Source: Polyangium fumosum (lineage in GTDB: Bacteria; Myxococcota_A; Polyangia; Polyangiales; Polyangiaceae). From it: a DNA stretch of 64,000 nt. Both the position numbers and the translations under genes were made by a program. Where the stretch lies: assembly GCF_005144585.1 (NCBI RefSeq), contig NZ_SSMQ01000006.1:1-64000 (forward strand), read 5' to 3'. Of the stretch, positions 1-8,393 are shown one piece after another (the first letter of the stretch is position 1; every line of letters starts with the position of its first letter). The notes under the pieces were generated by a model. That model saw only the letters and a program-made list of their open reading frames with translations, searched no databases and had not been told where the DNA came from.

Positions 1-1074
1 GGGGGGCGCGGGGGGCGCGGGGGCCGGCGCGGCGGGCTGCGCGGGCTGCGCGGGCTGCGCGGGCGTGGACGATTTTTGCGGGGCGAGCGCGCGGACGAGC
101 ATCTGCACGTCGTCCCAGCCGAGCTTCTGGCGGGCCGCGCCCATCGCGACGAGGACACGCCCGCGCTCGTCGCGCGAGAGCAGCGGCATCTGGCCACGCC
201 ACGTGACGGTGCAGATCGCCCGATCCGTGTCGATCCAGAGGGCATCCCCGACGAGGTTGAGCTCCTGCGCGCCGCCGCGCGGGCGCTCGACGAACGCCTG
301 CGGGCGGAGGCCCGGCAAGCGCGTCGTGAGGCGGGGATGATCGGGGTGGAGGTGTTCGAGGACCATCTCGAGATCAGGCGTGATCTCGGGGAGGCGCTGA
401 TCGGCCGGCGCGGCGTTGAAGTACTCGATCTCGATGTCGTCGGGCAGGGGCCGCGTGTGCCATTCCGCGTGGGAAAAGCTGCCGCGATGGCGCCGGAGGC
501 GGGTCTCGCGCTGGGGCCAGCCCGCGGCGATCGGGCCAAAACCGACGGGGGATCCGTCATCCTTCAGCGTGTGTTGTCGGCGCGCGGGGTGGAGGTTCGG
601 CAAGGGGCCGGGGACGACGGGGATCCCGACCGGGTTCATCGTGCCGGCCCCGCCCTGCGCGCGTTCGTAGCGCAAGGGCATGTGGGTGAAGGCAGGGCCG
701 TCGGTGATCTGCGCCTCGCCGGACCACGTGCGGTCGGCGTGGACCTCGATGGCCTTGTCGAGGGAGCCGACGACCAAACGCGCAAGGAGAGAGCGGCAAG
801 GCTGGTGGTGCGCAGCAAAGGCGTGGCCGACGAGGGTGACGTCGGCGCCTTTGCGGAACGGGACGAGGTCGCTCGGGGAGTAGACGCTGCGGCGGGGATC
901 GTCGTCCCAGTGGTTGTCGGCGTCGTTGATCGGCTCCTGGCCCGAGGAGAGGCGGAGCTCTCCCGGGGCGAGATCGAATGTGGCTTTGCAGACGACGGTG
1001 AGCACCCACTCGCGGCTCTGCCTTTGCCAAGGGAGAGAGGCCACGTAGAAGGGGCCGAGCGCGACGACCTCCAT
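1..1074 (-). CDS. DUF2169 domain protein (type VI/contractile-system associated), 3' end cut by the window
   Basis: Reading the minus strand from the ATG at 1072-1074 gives an uninterrupted frame to the window edge (358 codons visible, no stop). The protein starts MEVVALGPFYVASLPWQ and contains DDDPRRSVYSPSDLVPFRKG, DVTLVGHAFA, a segment on the K-x-I-x-V-H-A-D-R-T-W-S-G pattern and FTHMPLRYERAQGG. This matches the DUF2169 order of 'Y.PSDL.P.K...DV...G.A', 'v.GdR.W' and 'mpl.yE.A.GG'. The last visible part is a low-complexity Ala/Pro/Gln tail made of repeated PAQ units (bases 1-60). DUF2169 proteins are usually encoded next to VgrG/PAAR/effector genes and are thought to help effector loading, which fits the vgrG module at 10.9-16.3 kb. 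The family is seen in the sequence; the exact role is inferred. No strong ribosome-binding site precedes the ATG. Confidence 0.85.
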   Translation of the reverse strand, partial: MEVVALGPFYVASLPWQRQSREWVLTVVCKATFDLAPGELRLSSGQEPINDADNHWDDDPRRSVYSPSDLVPFRKGADVTLVGHAFAAHHQPCRSLLARLVVGSLDKAIEVHADRTWSGEAQITDGPAFTHMPLRYERAQGGAGTMNPVGIPVVPGPLPNLHPARRQHTLKDDGSPVGFGPIAAGWPQRETRLRRHRGSFSHAEWHTRPLPDDIEIEYFNAAPADQRLPEITPDLEMVLEHLHPDHPRLTTRLPGLRPQAFVERPRGGAQELNLVGDALWIDTDRAICTVTWRGQMPLLSRDERGRVLVAMGAARQKLGWDDVQMLVRALAPQKSSTPAQPAQPAQPAAPAPAPPAPP

Positions 1075-1104
1075 CGGCGGGACGCTACCACAACGGGGGG
1101 AAGG

Positions 1105-1210
1105 GGCGGAAGCGGGAGCGGGAGCGGGAGCGGGAGCGGGAGCGGGAGCGCAAGCGGGAGCGGGAGCGGGGGCGGAAGCGGGAGCGGGAGCGGGAGCGCA
1201 AGCGGGGGCG
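1105..1210. repeat. GGGAGC hexanucleotide microsatellite in a 391-bp intergenic gap
   Basis: About 17 tandem GGGAGC units with a few GGAAGC/GCAAGC/GGGGGC variants lie between the start of the DUF2169 gene (1074, minus) and the DUF4157-Fic gene (1466, plus). The rest of the gap (1211-1465) is less GC-rich near 1420-1445, where the promoter of the Fic gene would be expected. No gene was seen in the gap: frames that read through the repeat only give alternating Gly/Ser. Confidence 0.9.
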
Positions 1211-1465
1211 GTATGCAGGGGATCCCGCTCGGGGACGGGGGTCCCGGCGATGGGGTCGTCGGCAGAGGGGTCGTGATGCTCGAGATTTATGATGTTTTGA
1301 TGATGGCAGGGGACGTAGCAGGTATTGCGGATCGGCGATGTTGCGCAGAAATCTCCAATTTCGCAGGACGATTCCACCTGACGTGAGCAACGGTCCTAAA
1401 AACACACATCACGCGCGACTTCGATATAAACTGGAATCACTTTCCGAGAGGAGGCTTTCTCGGCC

Positions 1466-4400
1466 ATGTTCGATCGCACGCAACACGCTTCCAAGCCGCT
1501 TCATCCGACCTCGAAGCCCACGCAGCAGCGGTCCCTTCTGCGGTCGAGGTTCAATCCAGGGCCTTCGGACGGGGCTGCACGGTCTCGGCTCGAGCCCGAA
1601 GACTCGGATCGTCGTGGGCGGGTTGCTCCGCTGCCCGTCGCTCCCTGGCGACGGTCCCTCCTGGAGATACCTCTCTTCCCACGAAGTGCTCGGAGTGCCC
1701 CTGACCGCCCGGAAGACGTGCGTGGCGCTGCAGCGCCGCGGACGAGCGCGAACGTGACGCCGAGCCCATCAAGCGTGGCGGCGCTGGAAATGCAGCCACG
1801 ATTCATGGTTCGAGCCGCGGCCGATCGCCACGAACGCGAGGCGGACCGGGTCGCCGAAAACGCGTCACATCCCGCCGGGCCCGCGCCACCCGTGATGACG
1901 GCCCTCACGGCGGGACCGGAGGGAGCCGACCCCTCTCTGCCCCCCGCGCTCGCAGCACGGGTGTCGGAGGTCTGCGGTAGCGGTGGCGCGCCTCTCGTGG
2001 CTCCACTGCGCGCGTTCTACGAGCCACAGCTGGGGCATGACCTCGGTGACGCGCTCATCCACACCGGCGGGCAAGCAGCAGCGCTGGCCGAGCAGCTCCA
2101 CGCCAAGGCCTTCACCACGGGCCGTCACGTGGTGTTCTCAGCCGGCGCGTTTCGGCCGGATTCGAACGAGGGACAGCGGTTGCTTGCTCACGAGCTGGCC
2201 CATGTCGCGCAACAAGCCCGCTCCGCCGATGCACACCGGCCTCTCTTGCAGCGTCAAGCCGCCGGCCCGGAGCCGAGCTCGGCTATCCATCGGGTGCTTC
2301 TGATACCCGACCCGGCTGCGGGGGCGGCTCGCGTGATGCTCAAGCCGAACACCGGGATCGCGGAGATCACTACGCCGAAACGCGGCAACATCAAGGTCGG
2401 CGTCAACGCGTCGACCACCGACGGCAAGAACCTCTGGATCGTCATTTCCGTCACTCCAGGTACGAGCGTCAGGCTGAATCCGCGCTTGCCGGCGGGCGTC
2501 ACGGTCAACGTCGTCGAGATCGCGCCCGCGCTGCCCAAGCTTCGACTCTCGCCGGCGGAAGGGGCGTCTTTGCGCCCGTCGGAAGCGGAAGCGGAGCCGC
2601 TCGGCTCGGAGCTCTCCGTGATGGAGCCACTCGACGAGGCGTCCCTCGAGCAGGCGCCTGCCGTGCCCCCGGTGTCGGCTTCCACCGTCTCATCGCCGCC
2701 CCTCGCGCCCGTCGCCGAGCCCCCCGCGCCCGTGGCCGAGGAGGAGGCGCCCGGCCCCGAGCCGGAGGCACCTGCGAATCCTTACAAGGCGCTCAGCCTC
2801 GACGAGAAGGTTGCAAAGATCAACGAGCTGCTCGACGACTGGTGGACCGGGCGCGACATCCTGTCGGTGTTTCAGGCAGCCACCCCCTCGGAGTTCATCG
2901 AACTCCAGCGCAGCGTCGACATGGATCGTGTCCTCGGCAAACTCGACGATCCGACCGGGTGGAACATCGTCCGGTTCGGCGCGCTCGGGCCCATCCTCGC
3001 GCCGCAGCGACAAGCCGTGAACGAGGCACGCGCCGAGTTCTTGGTCGAGATCACGCGCTCGTGGGGCGTGGAACGCGCTCAAATCTTCGCCCATTCTATG
3101 TTTGTGTCGATGCCGGGCGACGACGCCGAGGCCGTGCTCGGGCTGCTCGCGGCGGGACAGCACCTGTACCAGACCATCAACGAGATGCCGGAGGTCGCGA
3201 AGCTGCTCGACGAGCTGGGCGTGGACCGAAGCAAGTTCCACGATCGGAGCGCCGAGGTCATGGACGTACCGCGCGCCATCGGTCGGGGGACGATGAACCT
3301 CCTCGATTCGACACGGGTCGCCCAGGAGAGCAAGGGTAGGGAGGCGTTCCGGATGGGCGTAGAGCTGCCGGAGCCGTACAGGGGGCTCGTGATGGCCCAT
3401 GATTGGCAGGCCCTCCAAGCCCAGTTGACGCCGGGCAAGCTGGTATTCGCGGGCGCGGACTACATGACGATGGGCCTGCTCTCGATGGCCAAAGGCGTCG
3501 TCTACGACCTACCGACAGGTGTCGTTTCGGGGGTCAAGGAGCTGTCGAAGGGGCACGTCGCGGGCGGCGTCGAGCAGTTGACCGGCGCCGCCATTTTCGT
3601 CCTCGGCGCCGTGCTCGGAATACGCGCGTTCCGGCGCTTTCGGCGCGTCGCCGCGATGCTCGAGCTCACCCCCGAGGGCGCGCAGCTTTACGCCCGGCTC
3701 CAGACACGCATCGGCAAGGGGGGTATCGATCAAGTCGCGAAATGGATCCAGGCGAGCTCCGAAGCGCAGATTCTGGTGCGCGAGCATGGAGCGCTCGCGA
3801 TCGAAGCGCTGCACGCTGCGAAGGGCGACGTCGAGGCGGCGCGCCAAGCGCTCGCCACGGGTCGCCTCACGCCTGTCGTCGCCCCACCCGCAGGCGCCGC
3901 CCCGGCGCCGGTCAAGGGCAAGCCGCTGGAGGCCAACCCCCAGCCCCAGGCGGCGGCCACGCGCTCGAACGCGGAGGCCACAGCGCAATCCTCATCCTCC
4001 ATCGCCGCCGCGGAAGAAGCCAGCACCGCCTACATGGCGGAGCCCGTGCGCAAGCTGCTCGCGCGCGAGGCCACAGCCGAGACGCGCGCCGCCGTCGACG
4101 CTTTCCAGGAGCGCCTGCGCCCCAACTTCGAGCGCATCACGAAGGCACGTCGCAACCCCGAGCTGCTGCCCCCCGACCAGCGAGCCGCCTTGGCGCAGGC
4201 CGAGGCCGACCTCGACGCCATGCGCGCCGCCTCCTCCCGGACCTCGAAAGCAAGCCCGGAAGCCGTGGCTCGCTGGCAACGAGCGGCGGAGCAGGTGCAG
4301 CGCTGGGCGGATGCCGGCGAGCCGCTGACGCTCGACCGTATTCGCGAGATCAACCGTATCCTGCTGGCGGAGACCGAAAAGCAGACCATGGGCGGAAAGC

Positions 4401-4819
4401 TCCGCACCGTGGATGTGGCTACCGGCGGCACAAACCGCTACTTTCCCGGGGCTGCCGTGTCTCAGGAGATGCAGGATTTCCTGAAGTGGTATGAAGCCAA
4501 CCGTGGCAAGATGAACCCGGTGCAGCTCGCCGCGCTGTCGTACCAGCGCCTCGTCACCATTCACCCGTTCATCGATGGCAATGGTCGAACCACGCGCCTG
4601 GTCATGGATTACATCCTGCGATCCAACGGCATCCCCGAGGGCGTTTTCCTCCACCCGGAGGAAATGGTCGCCATCTTCCCGAGAGACGCCATGCTCCATC
4701 CCGCAAAGGTGCTCACGCCCGACGCGATGACGCTGCGGGTGATGGATGCCATCGAGCGCGCGGTCGCAAAGATACCAGAGGCCATCCGCGGGCCGATCAA
4801 GCCGAAGGTACAGCCATGA
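1466..4819 (+). CDS. DUF4157 (eCIS core-type) protein with C-terminal Fic AMP-transferase domain
   Basis: 1117 aa; ATG at 1466 with AGAGGAGG at 1447-1454. Residues 1-110 are Pro/Arg-rich and probably disordered. Around residues 130-250 is a DUF4157 module with HEREADRVAE, QLGHDLGDALIHTG, and the zincin-like LLAHELAHVAQQ at about 239-250. Residues 430-720 are helical, with a possible membrane-active segment (AAIFVLGAVLGIRAF near 710). Residues 900-1090 form a Fic domain with flap-like GKLRTVDV and core HPFIDGNGRTTR (catalytic His1033), a full match to HxFxxGNGRxxR, so it should transfer a nucleotide (AMP or similar) to a target hydroxyl. No obvious S/TxxxE(G/N) inhibitory helix was seen. DUF4157 is often found on proteins carried by extracellular contractile injection systems or other polymorphic toxins, so this looks like a delivered Fic toxin. 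It overlaps the next gene by ATGA. The delivery route is inferred. Confidence 0.85.
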   Translation: MFDRTQHASKPLHPTSKPTQQRSLLRSRFNPGPSDGAARSRLEPEDSDRRGRVAPLPVAPWRRSLLEIPLFPRSARSAPDRPEDVRGAAAPRTSANVTPSPSSVAALEMQPRFMVRAAADRHEREADRVAENASHPAGPAPPVMTALTAGPEGADPSLPPALAARVSEVCGSGGAPLVAPLRAFYEPQLGHDLGDALIHTGGQAAALAEQLHAKAFTTGRHVVFSAGAFRPDSNEGQRLLAHELAHVAQQARSADAHRPLLQRQAAGPEPSSAIHRVLLIPDPAAGAARVMLKPNTGIAEITTPKRGNIKVGVNASTTDGKNLWIVISVTPGTSVRLNPRLPAGVTVNVVEIAPALPKLRLSPAEGASLRPSEAEAEPLGSELSVMEPLDEASLEQAPAVPPVSASTVSSPPLAPVAEPPAPVAEEEAPGPEPEAPANPYKALSLDEKVAKINELLDDWWTGRDILSVFQAATPSEFIELQRSVDMDRVLGKLDDPTGWNIVRFGALGPILAPQRQAVNEARAEFLVEITRSWGVERAQIFAHSMFVSMPGDDAEAVLGLLAAGQHLYQTINEMPEVAKLLDELGVDRSKFHDRSAEVMDVPRAIGRGTMNLLDSTRVAQESKGREAFRMGVELPEPYRGLVMAHDWQALQAQLTPGKLVFAGADYMTMGLLSMAKGVVYDLPTGVVSGVKELSKGHVAGGVEQLTGAAIFVLGAVLGIRAFRRFRRVAAMLELTPEGAQLYARLQTRIGKGGIDQVAKWIQASSEAQILVREHGALAIEALHAAKGDVEAARQALATGRLTPVVAPPAGAAPAPVKGKPLEANPQPQAAATRSNAEATAQSSSSIAAAEEASTAYMAEPVRKLLAREATAETRAAVDAFQERLRPNFERITKARRNPELLPPDQRAALAQAEADLDAMRAASSRTSKASPEAVARWQRAAEQVQRWADAGEPLTLDRIREINRILLAETEKQTMGGKLRTVDVATGGTNRYFPGAAVSQEMQDFLKWYEANRGKMNPVQLAALSYQRLVTIHPFIDGNGRTTRLVMDYILRSNGIPEGVFLHPEEMVAIFPRDAMLHPAKVLTPDAMTLRVMDAIERAVAKIPEAIRGPIKPKVQP

Positions 4820-5655
4820 CCCACTCCTCCGTCCACGCTCGGGCGATCGCGTTCCTCCATGAGAGCAGCGCGATGGCGGACATCACCACCATCGACTACG
4901 CCTCGCCCGCGAACCAGGTCCCATACGCCGGGCATTTTGGCGCGCTCCTGCGCATGCAGTCCCTCGCCCGAGAGCGGCGGCCGCTCTCGCTCGAGGAGCT
5001 CTGCTCATGGCACGCCTTGATCACCGAAGAGCAAACCCACCATGGCCACCCACGACCGGCGGCCTCCATGGGCCACCTGCGCGGCCCCAGCGACCCCGTC
5101 GAGGTACGCGTCGGCGGACATGTCCCGCCCGCCTACGACCAGGTCGAGCCGCTGCTGCGCCAATGGCTCGAGGACGTGAACCAGCACGCTCGCACGGCAT
5201 TTTCGGAAGAGTCGTGCATCGTGCAAGCCATCGCCGACACGCTCCAGCGTTTCGAGGTGATTCGCCCGTTCGCCGACGGCAACGGCCGTATCGGCCGCCT
5301 CGTCGCGAACTGGGTCGCGCTGCAAGCGCCCGTGCCGCTCATCCTTTTTCGCGAGGCCGAGCGCCAAGCGTTTTACGCGGCCCATCGCAGCGAGCGCGCC
5401 ATGCGCGCCTTCATCGCCGAGAAGCTCCGCGAGGCGTGCTTCTACGTACCGTGGGAGCGCATTCCCGCCCCCAAGGGGGAGATCACCGACGAGACCTTCC
5501 GCGCGTGGTACTTCGACTACGGCGAGATTGCGTTGCGCCAGAGCTCGATGGGCGCAACGGACGTGTGCGAGACTGCCAGTGGTGACGTGGTGCTGGTGGA
5601 GCACCACGAAGTGCTCGATGCGCTCGAACGCTGGCAAGCCGAAGAGCGTGAATGA
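4816..5655 (+). CDS. Degenerate Fic-fold protein (catalytic His replaced by Arg), probable partner or immunity protein of the upstream Fic toxin
   Basis: 279 aa, starting inside the upstream stop (ATGA, 4816-4819), so translationally coupled. The Fic layout is complete: helix RPLSLEELCSWHALIT (about 55-70), flap GHLRGPSDPVEVRVGGHVPP (about 90-110), and core FEVIRPFADGNGRIGRLVAN. At residue 150 the codon is CGC (bases 5263-5265), so the catalytic His of HPFxxGNGR is Arg while the phosphate-binding GNGRxxR is kept. Near the N-terminus SSAMADI resembles the class II inhibitory pattern SSxIEG but lacks the Glu. A protein that could still bind nucleotide but lacks the base suggests a pseudoenzyme. 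Given the coupling to an intact Fic toxin I infer an antitoxin or regulatory role; a non-AMPylating enzyme is the alternative. Confidence 0.8.
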   Translation: MTHSSVHARAIAFLHESSAMADITTIDYASPANQVPYAGHFGALLRMQSLARERRPLSLEELCSWHALITEEQTHHGHPRPAASMGHLRGPSDPVEVRVGGHVPPAYDQVEPLLRQWLEDVNQHARTAFSEESCIVQAIADTLQRFEVIRPFADGNGRIGRLVANWVALQAPVPLILFREAERQAFYAAHRSERAMRAFIAEKLREACFYVPWERIPAPKGEITDETFRAWYFDYGEIALRQSSMGATDVCETASGDVVLVEHHEVLDALERWQAEERE

Positions 5656-5791
5656 CGACGCCCTCTCAGGGGAGGCGCTTGCCCCACCGGCCCCCCACTT
5701 CCGCCCTTGACGCCCCCACACAACAGCCCGTAACTTCCCCTGCCAACCTTCCACCCCGTTCCCCCCCACCCGGGCCGAGAGGATCCACGAT

Positions 5792-6505
5792 ATGCAAGCA
5801 CCCGACGTAAACGCATCGAGCGAGGTCTACGAAAAGCACACCGACCATTTCCGCGGCGCGGCGGAGGGGTGGGCCGACGCGGAGACGCTGACGGCGGCGC
5901 AACGCGCGGCCATCGTCGAGGCGGACGCCATCGTCACGGCGGCCGCGGATGGGCTCGGCCTCGCTGTCGTGACGGAGCGAGCCGCGCGCAGGGCCGCGAC
6001 GAAGCTCCGCGCGCAGTTCGGCATTCGGGACGTCATCCTCGACCTGCGTATCATGGGCGTGAGTGACGCCCTCTTGAATGGCCCCGCCATGCGCAGCCGT
6101 GACAATCCCGTGTACAAGCACGTCTTTCAGGAGGGCACCGCCGGGGAGATCACCGAGGCGAAGCTCCGCGAGGAGCCCGAGCTCGCCGAGCGCATCCTTT
6201 CGCGCCTCGCGGGCGTCGAGGATTTCTCGGGCAAGGCCGCCGCCCAGGCCAGCCTGAAGGAAGCGCTCGAAAAGAGCTTCACGATCCGCGACGCGCTCGA
6301 CGCCACCGAAATGGCGCAGAACAAAGCCGGCGATGCCGAGATCCAGGGCCGGCTCGCGGTCCGCACGGCGCTCGAAAAGGCCTACGGCATGCTCCGCGCC
6401 GCGTTCCCGGGCCAACGCAAGCTCGTCGAGTCGTTTTTCTTGCGGCGCGAGCGCAACACCAAGAAGGGCGCCGGCGAGAGCGGAGGCGCGGGGAACGAGG
6501 GCTAA
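5792..6505 (+). CDS. Helical protein of unknown function downstream of the Fic pair
   Basis: 237 aa; ATG at 5792 preceded by GAGAGGA at about 5778. No family recognised. The protein is rich in Ala, Glu, Arg and Lys, has no signal peptide or membrane segment, and is predicted mostly alpha-helical from its regular charge pattern. The C-terminus is short and Gly/Lys-rich (KKGAGESGGAGNEG). A mid-region motif VILDLRIMGVSDALLNG is the only strongly hydrophobic stretch. It lies 136 bp after the dead-Fic gene on the same strand, so it could be a third member of that cassette or an independent gene. No function is assigned. Confidence 0.65.
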   Translation: MQAPDVNASSEVYEKHTDHFRGAAEGWADAETLTAAQRAAIVEADAIVTAAADGLGLAVVTERAARRAATKLRAQFGIRDVILDLRIMGVSDALLNGPAMRSRDNPVYKHVFQEGTAGEITEAKLREEPELAERILSRLAGVEDFSGKAAAQASLKEALEKSFTIRDALDATEMAQNKAGDAEIQGRLAVRTALEKAYGMLRAAFPGQRKLVESFFLRRERNTKKGAGESGGAGNEG

Positions 6506-6574
6506 ACGCCGAAACCTCGCTTTTGTCGCTGGCAAATTCTGCCCCGAGATCGGGATCCCGTCTTCGCGTTTGCG

Positions 6575-6779
6575 CGAACGATGCACAGGAGCCCCGAAAC
6601 CACGCATTCTGCCACCTCCGCCCTCCGCACGGGGCGAGCGCGACGCCGTTCGGGATCCGAAAACCGTCGCGCCCGACGCCGCCAGCGCCCTCGCGCAGGT
6701 CCGAACGCCCCGCCGGGGCTCCTGTGCATCGTTCGGACATTTTCAAATGTGAACCACGCCACTTCCTGTGCATCGTTCG
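6575..6779. repeat. Intergenic inverted and direct repeat cluster upstream of the AHH toxin gene
   Basis: A 22-bp sequence at 6575-6596 beginning CGAACGATGCACAGGAG occurs as a perfect reverse complement at 6714-6735. A 15-bp part of the reverse copy (CCTGTGCATCGTTCG) recurs at 6765-6779. An 11-bp arm CGTTCGGACAT just after the second copy also has its reverse complement at 6783-6793. The surrounding 517-bp gap (6506-7022) has no convincing gene. The arrangement resembles a small folded repeat element or the footprint of cassette exchange; no transposase is present. Confidence 0.75.
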
Positions 6780-7022
6780 AGCATGTCCGAACGAGGCGCC
6801 GGGAGACCGTCGCGGGGGTTGTGCAGGTCCGAAGGCTCGAACCTGCTTTCATGCCGTGATTTGCCGGCCTCCGAGGGCGAAATCCGACGCGAGCGGGTGC
6901 AGGCGGCGGAAGGGTTGTGTTCCTTCCGGGGCCCATGGCAAAAGGCTCGACGGGAAGAACGCAGGCCCGCTCACCGCCGCGGGAGTCACTGGGAGGGCGC
7001 GTGCTTCCCGAGGGGTCCGCCG

Positions 7023-8369
7023 ATGCTTCGTCGTGTCTTCGCCTGGTGTTTGCCGCTGCTCCTCTTCATCTTGTGCGCGCCGAGCGTCGTGCATGCGCTC
7101 ACGTTCCGCGTCTGCGTCATCCCGCCGGACGTCCCGCCCGGCGTGAACCAGTGGAGTTATGAGCTGGGCTCGGCGAGCGTGTGGACCACCCGCGATCGGG
7201 CGCAGTTCACGCAGAGGGCCCAGGGGCACGCCATTTACATCTACGATCCTTACGCGGCGCCCAAGAGCGTCCGGCTTTTGCCGATCCCGTACAACAAGCT
7301 GAAGTGCCCCCCGCCGCCGCCGCGTCCGGAACCAGCGAAGGTGCCGGCCGAAGAGAAAAAGGAGGCGGCGCCGGCCAAGGAATCCGAGGGCCCGAAGACT
7401 CCGCCAATTCAAAAAGACGAGCAAGCCAACGTCCTCCCACCCGGCGTGAAGAAGATGCCGGAGCGTCCGCCGGAAAAACCGAAGTCCTCGCCGCCTCCAC
7501 CCGAGGGCGTGCTTTCGAACGAGCCGCTCTTGCCATCGCAGGGCGTCTTGCCAAAGCGGGACGAGGTGCACCCGCCGAAATGCGTCGACGAGCATTGCAC
7601 GCTGGTGGATCGGGGCGGCGCGCTGCCGGAGCTTCAGCATCGGCAAGGGCGACCACTCGTGAGCGCTGTCCCGTGCGAGCAGACGAAGGACGGGTGCCAA
7701 GGCAAAGGGAACGGCAAGGGAAAGCCGAAGACGCGGCTCGAAGAGATCGCGCGGGAGCTCGCGATTGCGTCTGCCATTGCAAATGGCGAGATGAACGCCG
7801 ACCTTTCGCGGAAGGACGGCAAGCAGTTCGGCGTCATCGGGGGGACGAACGAGGACGGGGTCGACAACCCCATCGTCCAGGCAGCGGTGGCCACCGCGGC
7901 GATCGCCTCGGGTGTGGTCCTCGGGCAGGCCGACAAGTTCGTGAAGAAGCTGGAGGAGGCGTGCGCGAAAAAGGCGCCGCTCCTCCTTCAGGGGACGGAG
8001 GAGCTGTCGAAGGAGACGGCGGAGTTCTTGGCCAAGCAGTACGGGGCGGACATCGCGGCCGCGCTGGAGCAGAATGGGGCGATCGGCGCGTACGAGGTGA
8101 TGAAGAAGTTCACGGACAACCTCGGCGGGTCGTACCAGGCGCATCACCTCCTGGAGAAGGCGATGGCCGGCAGGTGGGGCCTTACGAAGGAACTTGACAA
8201 GATACCGTCGGTGATTTTGACCGAGGCGAAACACAAGAACATCACGAAGAAGCTGAAGGAGCTGACCCCCAGTGCCCGCGACCTGAAGGAACTCTGGAAG
8301 CATTACCAGGATGCGTATGTGGACAATCCGCACTGGCTCGATGCCATCAAGCCCTACTTCGTGAAGTAA
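7023..8369 (+). CDS. Secreted polymorphic-toxin-like protein with C-terminal AHH-type nuclease motif
   Basis: 448 aa from the ATG at 7023; this start is chosen because MLRRVFAWCLPLLLFILC followed by a VHA-type cleavage site is a clear signal peptide, and the in-frame upstream part is atypical. Residues 26-100 form a small conserved-looking domain; 100-190 is a Pro/Lys/Glu linker; 230-330 is helical with a weakly hydrophobic Ala-rich stretch (IVQAAVATAAIASGVVLG). The C-terminus has YQAHHLLEKA (His374-His375), VILTEAKHKN and a final helical segment ending NPHWLDAIKPYF. The A-H-H pair followed by a later His is the pattern of AHH-type HNH/EndoVII-fold toxin nucleases. The next gene, 24 bp downstream, resembles a known myxobacterial immunity family. 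Toxin assignment is inferred from motif and context. Confidence 0.65.
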   Translation: MLRRVFAWCLPLLLFILCAPSVVHALTFRVCVIPPDVPPGVNQWSYELGSASVWTTRDRAQFTQRAQGHAIYIYDPYAAPKSVRLLPIPYNKLKCPPPPPRPEPAKVPAEEKKEAAPAKESEGPKTPPIQKDEQANVLPPGVKKMPERPPEKPKSSPPPPEGVLSNEPLLPSQGVLPKRDEVHPPKCVDEHCTLVDRGGALPELQHRQGRPLVSAVPCEQTKDGCQGKGNGKGKPKTRLEEIARELAIASAIANGEMNADLSRKDGKQFGVIGGTNEDGVDNPIVQAAVATAAIASGVVLGQADKFVKKLEEACAKKAPLLLQGTEELSKETAEFLAKQYGADIAAALEQNGAIGAYEVMKKFTDNLGGSYQAHHLLEKAMAGRWGLTKELDKIPSVILTEAKHKNITKKLKELTPSARDLKELWKHYQDAYVDNPHWLDAIKPYFVK

Positions 8370-8393
8370 ATCGAGACACAGCGAGACAAGGAC

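Noticed and set aside
76-1386. Long plus-strand frame of 436 codons at the left end
   Set aside because: It is antisense to a clear DUF2169 gene and ends in microsatellite-encoded Gly/Ser; the domain matches are all on the minus strand.
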